This document shows, one piece after another, positions 15,956 to 26,550 of a stretch of DNA of 64,000 bases. The translations under genes and the position numbers were made by a program. Numbering within the stretch: the stretch's first letter is position 1; the number at the start of each line of letters is the position of its first letter. The notes beneath the pieces are model-generated. The model made no database searches. It was not told where the DNA came from and saw only the letters and a program-made list of their open reading frames with translations. The DNA comes from Micromonospora alfalfae (GTDB lineage: Bacteria; Actinomycetota; Actinomycetes; Mycobacteriales; Micromonosporaceae), in assembly GCF_022230925.1 (NCBI RefSeq), contig NZ_JAKKFH010000009.1, forward strand, positions 186,001 through 250,000. Reading direction: 5' to 3'.

Positions 15956-17832
15956 GCGTGCCGGAGCAAGCCGACCCACCTCCCGAGGAGGAACCCGAGC
16001 TCACCCGCTGGCGCGGAACAGCCACCGATCCGGAGGCCGACCGGAGTCGAGCCGAGGACACCAGCCCCGAGGCGGTGGCCCGGCTACGCCGGCTCAGCCG
16101 CGCCCTGCTGCGTGACCTGCTCCGCCCGCATCGGAAGCGTCTCGCCGCGGCGGTCGCCCTGCTGCTGGCCCAGAACGCCGCCGCGATGGCCGGCCCGTAC
16201 CTGGTCATGATCGGCATCGACCGGACCATCGCGCCGTTGCGCGCCGGCGACGCCGGCCCGCTGGTCGCCGTCGCCGGGGCGTTCGCGGTGGCCGCGGTGA
16301 CCGAGTACGCGGCCCGCCGCGGCTTCCTCACCCTCTCCGCCCGGATCGGCCAGGCCGTCCTGCTCGACCTGCGGCAGCGGGTGTTCGGGCACTTCCTGCG
16401 GCTGTCGGTGGGCTTCCACGAGCGGTACACGTCCGGCCGGATGGTCTCCCGGCTCACCAGCGACCTGGACTCGATCGCCGAGCTGGTCGACGGGGGGATC
16501 GACAGCCTGGTGCTGGCCGGGCTCTCGATCCTGTCGGTGGCCGCCATCCTGCTCTGGCTGGACCTGCCGCTGGCTGCCGTGACGCTGTTCGCCTTCCCTT
16601 TCCTCTTCTGGCTCTCCCGCTGGTTCGCCAGGTCGTCGGCCAGCGCGTACCGACGGACCCGGGACGCGGTCGCGCTGGTCATCGTGCACTTCGTCGAGTC
16701 GATGCGGGGCATCCGGGCGGTGCAGGCGTTCCGCCGGGAGCCTCGCAACCAACGAATCTTCGTGGCGCTCGGCGACGACTACCGGCGGAGCAGTCTGCAC
16801 GCGTTCCGGCTGATCGCCACGTACTCGCCCGCGATCAAGCTGATCGGCAACGTCACAGTGGCGGTGGTGCTCTGCTACGGCGGCTGGCGGGTGCTCGGCG
16901 GGCAGACCGAGATCGGTGTGCTCGCCGCGTTCCTGCTCTACCTGCGCCGCTTCTTCGAGCCGATGCAGGAGCTGAGCCAGTTCTACAACTCGTTGCAGTC
17001 GGCCACCGCCGCACTCGAGAAGCTGGCCGGGGTGCTCGACGAACGACCGGCCGTCGCCGAACCGGCCCGGCCCACACCGCTGCCGACCGGTCCCGGCCGT
17101 GGGGAACTGGTCTTCTGCGCGGTCGGCTTCGGCTACCGGGCCGACACCCCGATCCTCTGCCGGCTGGAGTTGACAGTGCCGGCCGGGCAGACAGTGGCGC
17201 TGATCGGCCCCACCGGGGCGGGCAAGTCGACTATCGCGAAGCTGGTCGCCCGGTTCCACGACCCCGACACCGGCACGGTCCGGCTGGACGGGGTCGACCT
17301 GCGCGACGTACGCGACGCGGACCTGCGCCGCGCGGTGGTGCTGGTGACGCAGGAGAACCACCTCTTCAGCGGGACCGTCGCGGAGAACATCCGGTTCGGT
17401 CGCCCGGGGGCCGACGACGACGCCGTCCAGGCCGCCGCGCGGGCGATCGGCGCGCACGACTTCATCGCCGCACTACCCGAGGGGTACGCCACTCAGGTGC
17501 ACCGGCGCGGCGGCCGGCTCTCCGCCGGGCAGCGGCAACTGGTCGCGTTCGCCCGCGCGTTCCTGGCCGACCCGACAGTGCTCATCCTGGACGAGGCGAC
17601 GTCGTCGCTGGACGTGCCGACGGAACGCCTTGTGCAGCGGGCACTCGGCACCATCCTGCGCGACCGCACCGCACTGGTGATCGCCCACCGACTCTCCACG
17701 GTGGAGACAGCCGACCGGGTGCTCGTCCTCGACGGCGGAACTGTCGTCGAGGACGGCCCGCCCACTGTTCTTGCCGAGGCCGATGGCAGGTACGCCGCCC
17801 TGCACCGCCAGTGGCGTGACTCGCTGATCTAG
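15952..17832 (+). CDS. ABC exporter half-transporter, catalytic subunit
   Basis: 626 residues from the GTG overlapping the preceding stop. It has a longer acidic N-terminus (about 60 residues) than its partner, then six transmembrane helices. Walker A is GPTGAGKST, Q-loop VLVTQENHLF, signature GGRLSAGQRQL and Walker B VLILDEATSSLD with the catalytic Glu intact; H-loop is IAHRLST. With the upstream gene it forms a heterodimeric exporter in the cytoplasmic membrane. Confidence 0.9.
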   Translation: MSVPEQADPPPEEEPELTRWRGTATDPEADRSRAEDTSPEAVARLRRLSRALLRDLLRPHRKRLAAAVALLLAQNAAAMAGPYLVMIGIDRTIAPLRAGDAGPLVAVAGAFAVAAVTEYAARRGFLTLSARIGQAVLLDLRQRVFGHFLRLSVGFHERYTSGRMVSRLTSDLDSIAELVDGGIDSLVLAGLSILSVAAILLWLDLPLAAVTLFAFPFLFWLSRWFARSSASAYRRTRDAVALVIVHFVESMRGIRAVQAFRREPRNQRIFVALGDDYRRSSLHAFRLIATYSPAIKLIGNVTVAVVLCYGGWRVLGGQTEIGVLAAFLLYLRRFFEPMQELSQFYNSLQSATAALEKLAGVLDERPAVAEPARPTPLPTGPGRGELVFCAVGFGYRADTPILCRLELTVPAGQTVALIGPTGAGKSTIAKLVARFHDPDTGTVRLDGVDLRDVRDADLRRAVVLVTQENHLFSGTVAENIRFGRPGADDDAVQAAARAIGAHDFIAALPEGYATQVHRRGGRLSAGQRQLVAFARAFLADPTVLILDEATSSLDVPTERLVQRALGTILRDRTALVIAHRLSTVETADRVLVLDGGTVVEDGPPTVLAEADGRYAALHRQWRDSLI

Positions 17833-17923
17833 CCGGGTCGCCCCGTCGCGGCCACAACCGCCGGCCGGTGTGTTCCGTCGCAACTACGTCGCCCCGCACC
17901 CGGCAGGTGCCTACGATCGCAAG

Positions 17924-20488
17924 ATGACCGACACGGCGAGGACGGCCCGCGCCGGCGTTCCCGAGCGTCCGACACTGGACGGGCTCGAGGAGAGCTGGGC
18001 ACGCCGCTGGCAGGAGGAAGGCACGTACGCGTTCGACCGCTCGAAGCAGCGCAGCGACGTGTTCTCGATCGACACCCCGCCGCCGACCGTATCGGGCGAG
18101 TTGCACATGGGGCACGTCTTCTCGTACACGCACACCGACACCACAGCCCGGTACCAGCGGATGCGCGGCAAGGCCGTCTTCTACCCGATGGGCTGGGACG
18201 ACAACGGCCTGCCCACCGAGCGTCGGGCACAGAACGTGTACGGGGTGCGCTGCGATCCGGCGCTGCCGTACGACCCGGTGTGGCGGCCACCGGCGGCTCC
18301 GGTCGACGACGCGGCCCGCCGCAACCCCACCCCGATCTCCCGGCGCAACTTCATCGAACTGTGCGAACGGCTGACGGTCACCGACGAGCAGGCCTTCGAG
18401 GCGCTGTGGCGGCGGCTCGGGCTCTCGGTGGACTGGTCCCTGACGTACACGACGATCGGCCGGATCGCCCGGACCACCAGCCAACGGGCGTTCGTCCGCA
18501 ACCTGCGCCGCGGCGAGGCGTACCAGTCGGAGGCGCCGACCCTCTGGGATGTCGGCTTCGCCACCGCTGTCGCCCAGGCGGAGTTGGAGGACCGGGAGCG
18601 CCCCGGCGCCTACCACCGGCTGCGGTTCACCGCGGCCGACGGGCGTGAGGTGTTCATCGACACCACCCGGCCCGAGCTGCTGCCGGCCTGTGTGGCGCTG
18701 GTCTGTCACCCCGACGACGAGCGGTACGCCGACCTGGTGGGCGGCACCGTGCGCAGCCCGCTGTTCGACGTCGAGGTGCCGGTGTACGCCCATCCCCTCG
18801 CCGAACCCGGCAAGGGCACCGGCGTCGCGATGGTCTGCACCTTCGGTGACCTGACCGACGTGACCTGGTGGCGTGAGCTGGGGTTGGACACCCGGGTGGT
18901 GATCGGCCGGGACGGTCGGTTGCTCCCCGAGCCGCCGCACGGCGTGCCGACCCAGCCGTACGCGGCGCTGGCCGGGCAGACCGTCAACGGCGCCCGCCGG
19001 GAGATCGTCGGGATGCTGGCCGACACCGGTGACCTGATCGGCGAGCCGCGCCCGATCACCCACCCGGTCAAGTTCTACGAACGCGGCGATCGCCCCCTGG
19101 AGATCGTCTCGACTCGACAGTGGTATCTGCGCAACGGCGGCCGGGACGAGGCGCTGCGAGCCACGCTGCTGGGCAGGGGCGAGCAGCTGCACTGGGTGCC
19201 GGCGCACATGAAACACCGCTACGACAACTGGGTGGGCGGCCTCAACGGGGACTGGCTGGTCAGCCGTCAACGCTTCTTCGGCGTGCCGGTTCCCGTGTGG
19301 TACCGGCTCGACGACACTGGCGAGCCGGACTGGTCCCACCCTCTCACGCCGGACGAGTCGGCGCTGCCGGTCGATCCATCCAGCGATCCGGCACCCGGTT
19401 ACGACGAGTCGCAACGCGGCCGGCCGGGCGGCTTCATCGGCGACCCGGACGTGCTGGACACCTGGGCCACGTCCTCGGTGACCCCGCAGATCGTCGGTGG
19501 CTGGGAGACCGACCCGGACCTGTTCGCCAGGGTCTTCCCGATGGACCTCCGCCCGCAGGGGCAGGAGATCATCCGGACCTGGCTCTTCGACAGCGTGGTC
19601 CGTTCGCACTTCGAGCACGGGGTGCTGCCCTGGCGGGACACGGTGCTCTCGGGCTGGATCCTCGACCCGGACCACAAGAAGATGGCCAAGTCCAAGGGGA
19701 ACGTGGTCACCCCGCTGGCCCTGCTGGAGCAGCACGGCTCGGACGCGGTGCGCTACTGGGCGGCCAGCGGCAAACCCGGCATGGACCTGGCCTTCGACCC
19801 GGCGCAGATCAAGGTCGGCCGGCGACTGGCCACCAAACTGCTCAACGCGTCCAAGTTCGCGCTCGGGCTGGGCGCGGCGGACGCGCTGCGCGCCCCGGCG
19901 ACAACACCACTGGACCGGGCCATGCTCGCCGAGCTGGCAACAGTGGTCACCGCAGCGGGCACCGCCTTCGACTCGTACGACCACACGGCGGCCCTGCAGG
20001 TCACCGAGGCGTTCTTCTGGCGGTTCTGCGACGACTACATCGAGCTGGTCAAGGAACGGGCCTACGGCACCGGCGCGGCGGCCGACTCCGCACGGGCCGC
20101 GCTGGCCTCGGCGCTGTCGGTCCAGCTGCGGTTGTTCGCCCCGGTGCTGCCGTACGTGACCGAGGAGGTCTGGTCGTGGTGGCGGTACGGCTCGGTGCAC
20201 CAGGCGCCGTGGCCCACCACCTACGAGGTGGCCCGCACGATCGAGGGCTCGGGTGAGCCGGCGCTACTGCGGCTCGCCGGTGACGCGTTGAGCCAGGTGC
20301 GACGGGCCAAGTCGGAGCGGAAGCTGTCGATGAAGGCGGAGGTGCCGTTGGCGGAGGCGCTCGGCCCGGCGGCGCTGCTGGAGCAGCTCACACTGGTCGC
20401 CGACGACCTACGGGCGGCCGGCCGGATCGGCAAACTCGACCTGCTCCCGGACCGTACCCCGGAGTTGGTCATCGCCTGCGCCTTCTGA
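17924..20488 (+). CDS. valS: Valine--tRNA ligase
   Basis: 854 residues from the ATG at 17924 (an in-frame upstream extension has no binding site). Class I signatures are visible: HMGH at residues 61-64 (HIGH motif, in PPPTVSGELHMGH) and KKMAKSKGN (KMSKS motif) near 585. YPMGWDDNGLPTERR and the zinc-free compact C-terminus mark the shorter ValRS subtype, which lacks the long C-terminal coiled coil of the E. coli enzyme. The editing domain is present (about 170-340, including TTRPELLPACVA). It charges tRNA-Val in the cytoplasm. Ends at a strong terminator. Confidence 0.93.
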   Translation: MTDTARTARAGVPERPTLDGLEESWARRWQEEGTYAFDRSKQRSDVFSIDTPPPTVSGELHMGHVFSYTHTDTTARYQRMRGKAVFYPMGWDDNGLPTERRAQNVYGVRCDPALPYDPVWRPPAAPVDDAARRNPTPISRRNFIELCERLTVTDEQAFEALWRRLGLSVDWSLTYTTIGRIARTTSQRAFVRNLRRGEAYQSEAPTLWDVGFATAVAQAELEDRERPGAYHRLRFTAADGREVFIDTTRPELLPACVALVCHPDDERYADLVGGTVRSPLFDVEVPVYAHPLAEPGKGTGVAMVCTFGDLTDVTWWRELGLDTRVVIGRDGRLLPEPPHGVPTQPYAALAGQTVNGARREIVGMLADTGDLIGEPRPITHPVKFYERGDRPLEIVSTRQWYLRNGGRDEALRATLLGRGEQLHWVPAHMKHRYDNWVGGLNGDWLVSRQRFFGVPVPVWYRLDDTGEPDWSHPLTPDESALPVDPSSDPAPGYDESQRGRPGGFIGDPDVLDTWATSSVTPQIVGGWETDPDLFARVFPMDLRPQGQEIIRTWLFDSVVRSHFEHGVLPWRDTVLSGWILDPDHKKMAKSKGNVVTPLALLEQHGSDAVRYWAASGKPGMDLAFDPAQIKVGRRLATKLLNASKFALGLGAADALRAPATTPLDRAMLAELATVVTAAGTAFDSYDHTAALQVTEAFFWRFCDDYIELVKERAYGTGAAADSARAALASALSVQLRLFAPVLPYVTEEVWSWWRYGSVHQAPWPTTYEVARTIEGSGEPALLRLAGDALSQVRRAKSERKLSMKAEVPLAEALGPAALLEQLTLVADDLRAAGRIGKLDLLPDRTPELVIACAF

Positions 20489-20492
20489 CCCG

Positions 20493-20526
20493 GGTCCGCC
20501 GCCGCCCGAGCGGGCGGCGGCGGACC
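20493..20526. terminator. Bidirectional terminator between valS and a membrane-protein gene
   Basis: Perfect 15-bp stem (GGTCCGCCGCCGCCC and its complement) with a 4-base loop, between the convergent genes ending at 20488 and 20533. Confidence 0.8.
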
Positions 20527-20532
20527 GGCGGC

Positions 20533-21183
20533 TCACCAGCCGCGCAGGAAACGCAGCCCGAGCAGGAACGCGATCACGGAGGGCCCCACCAGCAGGGTGA
20601 TCGCCTGGAGGCGGTACGGCATCCGGTGTCGGGTCAACTCGCCCGCGTTGCCCAGCACGATGGCCCCGGCCAGCATCAGGAACGCGCCCCACCAACCGGT
20701 CTCCAGGTGGATCAGGTCCACCCGGATCAGTTGCAGGGTCACGCCGAGCAGCGCTCCGGTCAGCGCGAGCAGGGCCACCGCCCGGTGCAGGCCCCGGGCC
20801 AGCGGGTGGGCCGCACGCCAGCCGTAGGTGCCGGCCACCGCCAGGCAGGGCAGCACCACCATGAGCGGCCAACCTCGCCCCATCACGCCGAACATCAGCA
20901 GCGCGCCGACCGCGAACACCATCGTGCCGACGCAGGCGAGCATGTACCCGCCGAAGGCCCGGCCGCCGCCGCGAGCCAGCAACGGCCCACCGCTGGCCGC
21001 GATCAACGCGGCCGGGATCAGGATGAACACCGCCCACCAGTGGAACTGGCCGCTGCCCTGAGCCGCAGTGGCGACAGTGGCACAGGCCAGCCCGGCAACG
21101 GCCAGGCTGGTCAGCCACGGCCGGCTGCTCCGGGAGTATGGCTCAGCCAACGACGTCCGCTCCGCTTCGACGCTCACGCCCAC
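20533..21183 (-). CDS. Integral membrane protein, unknown
   Basis: 216 residues with about seven hydrophobic helices (for example LTSLAVAGLACATVATAA, AVFILIPAALIAAS, LLVGPSVIAFLLGL). The N-terminal 22 residues are polar. No motif identifies a family. It sits downstream of the ABC-2 type cluster on the same strand, 87 bases away, and may be co-transcribed with it, but the sequence gives no functional hint. Confidence 0.7.
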   Translation of the reverse strand: MGVSVEAERTSLAEPYSRSSRPWLTSLAVAGLACATVATAAQGSGQFHWWAVFILIPAALIAASGGPLLARGGGRAFGGYMLACVGTMVFAVGALLMFGVMGRGWPLMVVLPCLAVAGTYGWRAAHPLARGLHRAVALLALTGALLGVTLQLIRVDLIHLETGWWGAFLMLAGAIVLGNAGELTRHRMPYRLQAITLLVGPSVIAFLLGLRFLRGW

Positions 21184-21270
21184 CAGCCTGGCCCGAGGTG
21201 GCCCGCCCGGTCCATCCGGCCAGCCCTACCGCCACGCGGGGGCTGGCCGGAACGGCGTCTCGCACCGCTG

Positions 21271-21981
21271 TCAGCTCGTCTCGCCGGCCACGCTGAACGA
21301 GCGCAGGCGGTCGATGGCGAGCACTGTGAAGCCGACGCTGACCAGCGCGGTCATCACCGACGCCACCGGCACCGACACGCTCGTCTCCAGCAGCCCGGTG
21401 GGGGCGATCCGGTCGGCGAGGGCGATCACGTACTGCTGGATGGAGAGCACCTTGGTGCCGCTGACGAAGTTGCCCAGCAGCCCCTCCCAGATCAGCACGT
21501 AGACCAGCCCGAGCAGCACCGGCCGCCTGGTGACCAGGCTGAGCGCGAGGAACAACGCCGAGTACGCGAGCGCGCCGAGCGCCGCCGCGACCGCCAGCGC
21601 CAGCCCGAGGCGTACCGAGTCGGCGAGCACGCCCGCGACGTAGAGCGGCACCGCGACGGTGGCCGCGCTGACCCCGGCGGCCACAGCGAGCTTCGGCAGC
21701 ACGATCTGCCAGCGCGGCAGCGGCTTGGTCAGGATGTGCACCACGGTGCCGTCGTCGATCTCGGCGCCCAACACGCCCGTGCCGATGATCAGCGCAACCA
21801 CCGGCAGCACCACGGCCAGCCCTAGACCGACAAGCACCGGCGGCCCCCACTCGCCCGGGTCCACCCCCAGCGACCGGCACAGCACGGCCAGCCCGAGCAG
21901 CACCAACGGCAGCGGTAGCAGCAGCAGGAACCGACGTCGGCCGAACAAACCGCGCGCGGTGATCCAGGTAACTGTCGACAT
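21271..21981 (-). CDS. ABC-2 type transporter permease
   Basis: 236 residues with six predicted helices (PLVLLGLAVLCRSLG, VLPVVALIIGTGVLGAEI and others). The phrase GTGVLGAEIDDGTVVHILTKPLPRWQIVLPKL is typical of ABC-2 permeases of the NosY/YhaP kind. It has one base between its start and the stop of the upstream ATPase gene, so the pair is co-translated. With the ATPase it likely exports a compound or gives self-resistance. Confidence 0.85.
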   Translation of the reverse strand: MSTVTWITARGLFGRRRFLLLLPLPLVLLGLAVLCRSLGVDPGEWGPPVLVGLGLAVVLPVVALIIGTGVLGAEIDDGTVVHILTKPLPRWQIVLPKLAVAAGVSAATVAVPLYVAGVLADSVRLGLALAVAAALGALAYSALFLALSLVTRRPVLLGLVYVLIWEGLLGNFVSGTKVLSIQQYVIALADRIAPTGLLETSVSVPVASVMTALVSVGFTVLAIDRLRSFSVAGETS

Positions 21982-21982
21982 G

Positions 21983-22893
<911 letters not shown>

Positions 22894-22894
<1 letters not shown>

Positions 22895-23799
22895 CAGGAG
22901 GCGACCTTCCGGTAGCGGGCCAGCAGGAGGGCTGTCGCGCCGGCGACCAACAGCACCGCGGCCAGGGCGTAGACCGGGCCGAACCCGCCGATCATCATCT
23001 CGCCCGGATCGCCCTCGACCAGCAGGTCACCCAGCGACCAGATGCCCACCCCCTGCACCAGCGTGGAGGGCGAGGCGAGCCCGGCCAGCTCGTTGGCGGC
23101 GCGCGACGGCAGGATGCTCAGCACCCCGACGATCGGGGTGGTCATCAGGAAGACCGCCACCACCCCACCGGCGGCGAAGGCACGCTTGCCGGTCAGCGAG
23201 GCGACCAGCAGCCCGACCGAGGCGAAGACCACAGCCCACAGCCCGGCGTAGAGCAGCCCGGGCAGCAGGTCGAGCAGCTCGTTCCACACCCCGCGCATGC
23301 CCTGCTTGGTGGTGAAGGCGGCACCCAGGAACATCAGCAGCTGCGGCCCGCCGAGCAACAGCCAGAGGGCGGTGACCAGCGCCAGCAGCTTGGCCAGCGC
23401 GTAGTCGGAGCGCGGCAGCGGCCGGGAGAAGTACAGCGGCAGCACACCGCTGCGCAGGTCCCGGGAGACCAGCTCCGGGGCGACGACCGCGACGAAGAAG
23501 ATGACAAGCCAGCTCATCGCGTCGGCGAACTGGGCGTACGTGGCGACCGGCTCGCCGATCTGGCTGCGTACCGCGGCCAGGGCCACCGCGACCAGGGCGA
23601 CGATGCCGACCACCAGCCACGGGAAGATCTTGGCCTTGGCGCTGCGCCCGAGACCGAACGCGGTCCGCAGACCGTGCAGGTAGAGCGCGCCGAAGACCTG
23701 CCGGCGACCGAGCCTCGGACCTTCGTAGCGTTGGTAGCCGATGTCGTGGATGACGCCTGTCGGCGTGGCGCGCACGGCGGTGGTGGACGGCTCAGGCAT
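22894..23799 (-). CDS. ABC-2 type transporter permease
   Basis: 301 residues from the ATG at 23799, which overlaps the stop of the upstream ATPase gene by 8 bases. Cytoplasmic N-terminus with HDIGYQRYEGPRLGRRQVF, a pattern of actinobacterial ABC-2 permeases, then six helices. VSRDLRSGVLPLYFSRPLPRSDY is the conserved coupling loop. Part of a cluster with two ATPases and two permeases. Confidence 0.85.
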
Positions 23800-24706
23800 G
23801 AGTGAGCTCCCTCGTGGCGAAGAGTTCGGCCACCCGGTGCCGGCGCTGGTCGAGTCGGTGCAGTGGCAGGTCCAGTTCGGCGACCGCACCGAGGATCAGG
23901 TCGTAGGTGTCGTCGTCGGCGAGCGGCACGAGCAGCAGTCGCCCGTCCCGGGCGACAGGCAGTTTCAGCTCGGCGAGCCGGGCGGCCAGTTCCTCGGTGC
24001 CCTCGCTGACCTCCACGGCGAGCACGTCGGTGGCAGAGGTCATCGCGGAGATGTTGTCGGCGCGCAGCAACCGGCCGCCGTCGATGGCGATCAGCGTGTC
24101 GCAGATCCGCTCCACCTCGCCGAGCAGGTGCGAACAGACCAGCACGGAGATGCCGAACTCGGTGCCGATCCGGTGTACCAGGGCCAGCATGGCGTCGCGG
24201 CCGGCCGGGTCGAGGCCGTTCGTCGGTTCGTCCAGCAACAGCAGGTCGGGGTCGTGCACCAGCGCCTGGGCCAGCTTGACGCGCTGCTTCATACCGGTCG
24301 AGTAGCCGCCGACCGGGCGATAGCGCTCCTCGTAGAGCCCCACGTGCCGCAACGCCTCCGAGGCCCGCTCGCGAGCCGCGGTGCGGGGCAGCCCGCTCAT
24401 CCGACCGAGGTGGGTGACCAGTTCGGCGGCGGACAGGTCCGGTGGGAGGCAGTCGTGTTCCGGCATGTAGCCGACCCGGCTGCGGACAGCCGCCGGGTCT
24501 GCGGTCGGGTCGATGCCGAGCACCGAGACCTGACCGCTGGTCGGTGCGATCAGGCCGAGCAGAATCTTGATCAAGGTGGATTTACCGGCGCCGTTCGCGC
24601 CCACCAGGCCGATGATCCCGGGCTCGACGGCGACGGTGAGGTCGGCCAACGCGGTGACCCGACCTCCGTACGTCTTGGTGAGCGACTGGGTCGCGATCAG
24701 TGTCAC
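23792..24706 (-). CDS. ABC transporter ATP-binding protein (ABC-2 type)
   Basis: 304 residues from the GTG at 24706. Walker A LVGANGAGKSTLIK, signature YSTGMKQRVKLAQALV, Walker B LLLLDEPTNGLD and H-loop CSHLLGEVE are intact. First gene of the cluster 24706-21271. A second ATPase gene in the same cluster suggests two separate pairs or one transporter with unlike ATPases. Confidence 0.92.
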   Translation of the reverse strand: MTLIATQSLTKTYGGRVTALADLTVAVEPGIIGLVGANGAGKSTLIKILLGLIAPTSGQVSVLGIDPTADPAAVRSRVGYMPEHDCLPPDLSAAELVTHLGRMSGLPRTAARERASEALRHVGLYEERYRPVGGYSTGMKQRVKLAQALVHDPDLLLLDEPTNGLDPAGRDAMLALVHRIGTEFGISVLVCSHLLGEVERICDTLIAIDGGRLLRADNISAMTSATDVLAVEVSEGTEELAARLAELKLPVARDGRLLLVPLADDDTYDLILGAVAELDLPLHRLDQRRHRVAELFATRELTHA

Positions 24707-24947
24707 GCGTCCAGCGTAGGGAGTCGATGCCCGGCAGGGACACCGGCACGCCCCCGGCACTCCCCTGATCCTTTCCCCGCCGGACCCCTAAGGTCCCCCG
24801 CTGCGGCTCACGCCACGTTTCCGCCGGTCCCGCACTCGACCCGACCCCGCCTTGGGAAAGACCCGTCCAAGGTGACACCATTCACCTCCCGTTCACCAGG
24901 CGGCTCGACCCGCCCGGTGATCGACCGACGACGCGGGAGGGATCCTG

Positions 24948-26462
24948 ATGGCCGAGGTGGGCGTCCCCAAGGTGAGCGTCGTGGTGCCGGCGTACAACTG
25001 CGGTCCACACATCGAGAAGCTCGCTGCCTCGCTGCTGCGCCAGTCACTGCCCGCCGACGAGTTCGAAGCCATCTTCGTCGACGACGGCTCGACCGACGGC
25101 ACCGCGAAGCGGCTGGACCGGCTGGCCGCCGAGCACCCGCACATCAGGGTGCTGCACATCGAGAACTCCGGCTGGCCGTCGCGGCCGCGCAACCTCGGCG
25201 TCGAGCACGCCCGCGGCGAGTACGTCTTCTTCGCCGACGACGACGACTGGTTCGCCGACGAGGCACTGGAGCGGCTCTACGCCTGCGCAAAGGCGAACGA
25301 CGCCGACATCGTGGTGGGGAAGATGGCCGGGTACGGACGCCCGGTGCCGCGGGAGCTGTTCCGCAAGAACCGCTTCGACGCCACCCTCGGCAACTCCCCC
25401 CTTGTCGACAGCCTGACCTGTCACAAGTTGTTCCGGCGGTCGTTCCTCAACGAGCATGATCTGCGGTTCCCGGAGGGCGGCAAGCGTCGGCTGGAGGACC
25501 ACTCGATGGTCATCCGGGCCTACTTCCTGTCCCGGCGCACCTCAGTGCTGTCCGACTACGTCTGCTACCACCACGTCCAGCGGGGCGACGCGCGCAACGT
25601 CACAGCGGGCGAGCTGGACCCGGCGAGCTACTTCGCCAGCGTGCGGGAGGCGCTGGACGTGGTGGACGCCAACACCGAGCCGGGCCCGCTGCGGGACCGG
25701 CTGCACCGGCGCTGGATGCGCAACGAGATGCTCAGCCGGCTGCGCGGCAAGCGGCTGCTGAACGCTCCCGAGGCGTGGCTGGAGCAGGTCGCGCTGGAGA
25801 TCCAGAAGATCATCCAGGACCGCTTCGCTCCGGGCGTCGCCGGTGGTCTGCCGCCCCTGCTGCGAGCCGTGGCGTACCTGGCCGAGCAGGGGCGCGTCGC
25901 GGACCTGCGCAGGCTTGCCCGCTGGGAGGCGGGCATCGCCGCACACGGCACTGTCGATGAATTCCAACGTGTCGACCACGCCGTCACGGTGACCGTCGCC
26001 GCCGAGCTGCGCGCCGCGGACCAGCCTGTCGGGTTCCGCGCCGACGATGGCCGCGACGTGCTGATGCTCCCGATGGAGGAGGTCACCCCCGAGGTGCTCG
26101 ACGCCACCGCGCAGGTGCGCAAGGCCCGCCTGGACCTGGTGGCCCGCCACCGGGAGACCGGCGCCGAGATCTTCATTCCGAACACTTTCCAGACCGAGCG
26201 GATCACCGGTACGACCGGAGCGGACACCGTCCACCTGGTGCACCGGGCCACCGCCACCATCGACTTCGCCGCCCTCAACGGCGGCCGGACCAGGGGCAGC
26301 TGGCAGCTCAAGGCCCGGATCACCAACGTGGGCTGGACCGAGGACGCGCGGCTGCCGTTGGTGTTCATCTGCCGGGCCGACGGCTCGCGACCCCGGATCC
26401 GCGACGAGCGGAAGGTGTGGAACCGGGTGCGGTCCGCGGTAGGCCGACGGATCAAGCGCTGA
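24948..26462 (+). CDS. Family 2 glycosyltransferase with C-terminal extension
   Basis: 504 residues, preceded by GGGAGGG. The GT-A domain covers about 1-230: VSVVVPAYNCGPHIEKL, FVDDGSTDGT and the metal-binding DxD region VFFADDDDWF, then RRLEDHSMVIRAYF as the catalytic base region. Residues 240-340 are helical and 350-490 look beta-rich, as in teichoic-acid or capsule glycosyltransferases. No transmembrane helix. It likely adds sugars to a cell-envelope polymer. No neighbouring gene names the substrate. Confidence 0.88.
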   Translation: MAEVGVPKVSVVVPAYNCGPHIEKLAASLLRQSLPADEFEAIFVDDGSTDGTAKRLDRLAAEHPHIRVLHIENSGWPSRPRNLGVEHARGEYVFFADDDDWFADEALERLYACAKANDADIVVGKMAGYGRPVPRELFRKNRFDATLGNSPLVDSLTCHKLFRRSFLNEHDLRFPEGGKRRLEDHSMVIRAYFLSRRTSVLSDYVCYHHVQRGDARNVTAGELDPASYFASVREALDVVDANTEPGPLRDRLHRRWMRNEMLSRLRGKRLLNAPEAWLEQVALEIQKIIQDRFAPGVAGGLPPLLRAVAYLAEQGRVADLRRLARWEAGIAAHGTVDEFQRVDHAVTVTVAAELRAADQPVGFRADDGRDVLMLPMEEVTPEVLDATAQVRKARLDLVARHRETGAEIFIPNTFQTERITGTTGADTVHLVHRATATIDFAALNGGRTRGSWQLKARITNVGWTEDARLPLVFICRADGSRPRIRDERKVWNRVRSAVGRRIKR

Positions 26463-26550
26463 TCCGCCCGCGGGGGTCTTGGAGTGGCGCCCTCGACCGA
26501 TGGGCGGTCGGCTGCGAAACTGTGTGCCGGTCAGCGAGTGGGGGGTGTGG

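Noticed and set aside
17582..20200. Very long minus-strand frame opposite valS
   Set aside because: valS has HIGH and KMSKS motifs and full length; the antisense product has no domain and an abnormal Arg/His/Gln content.
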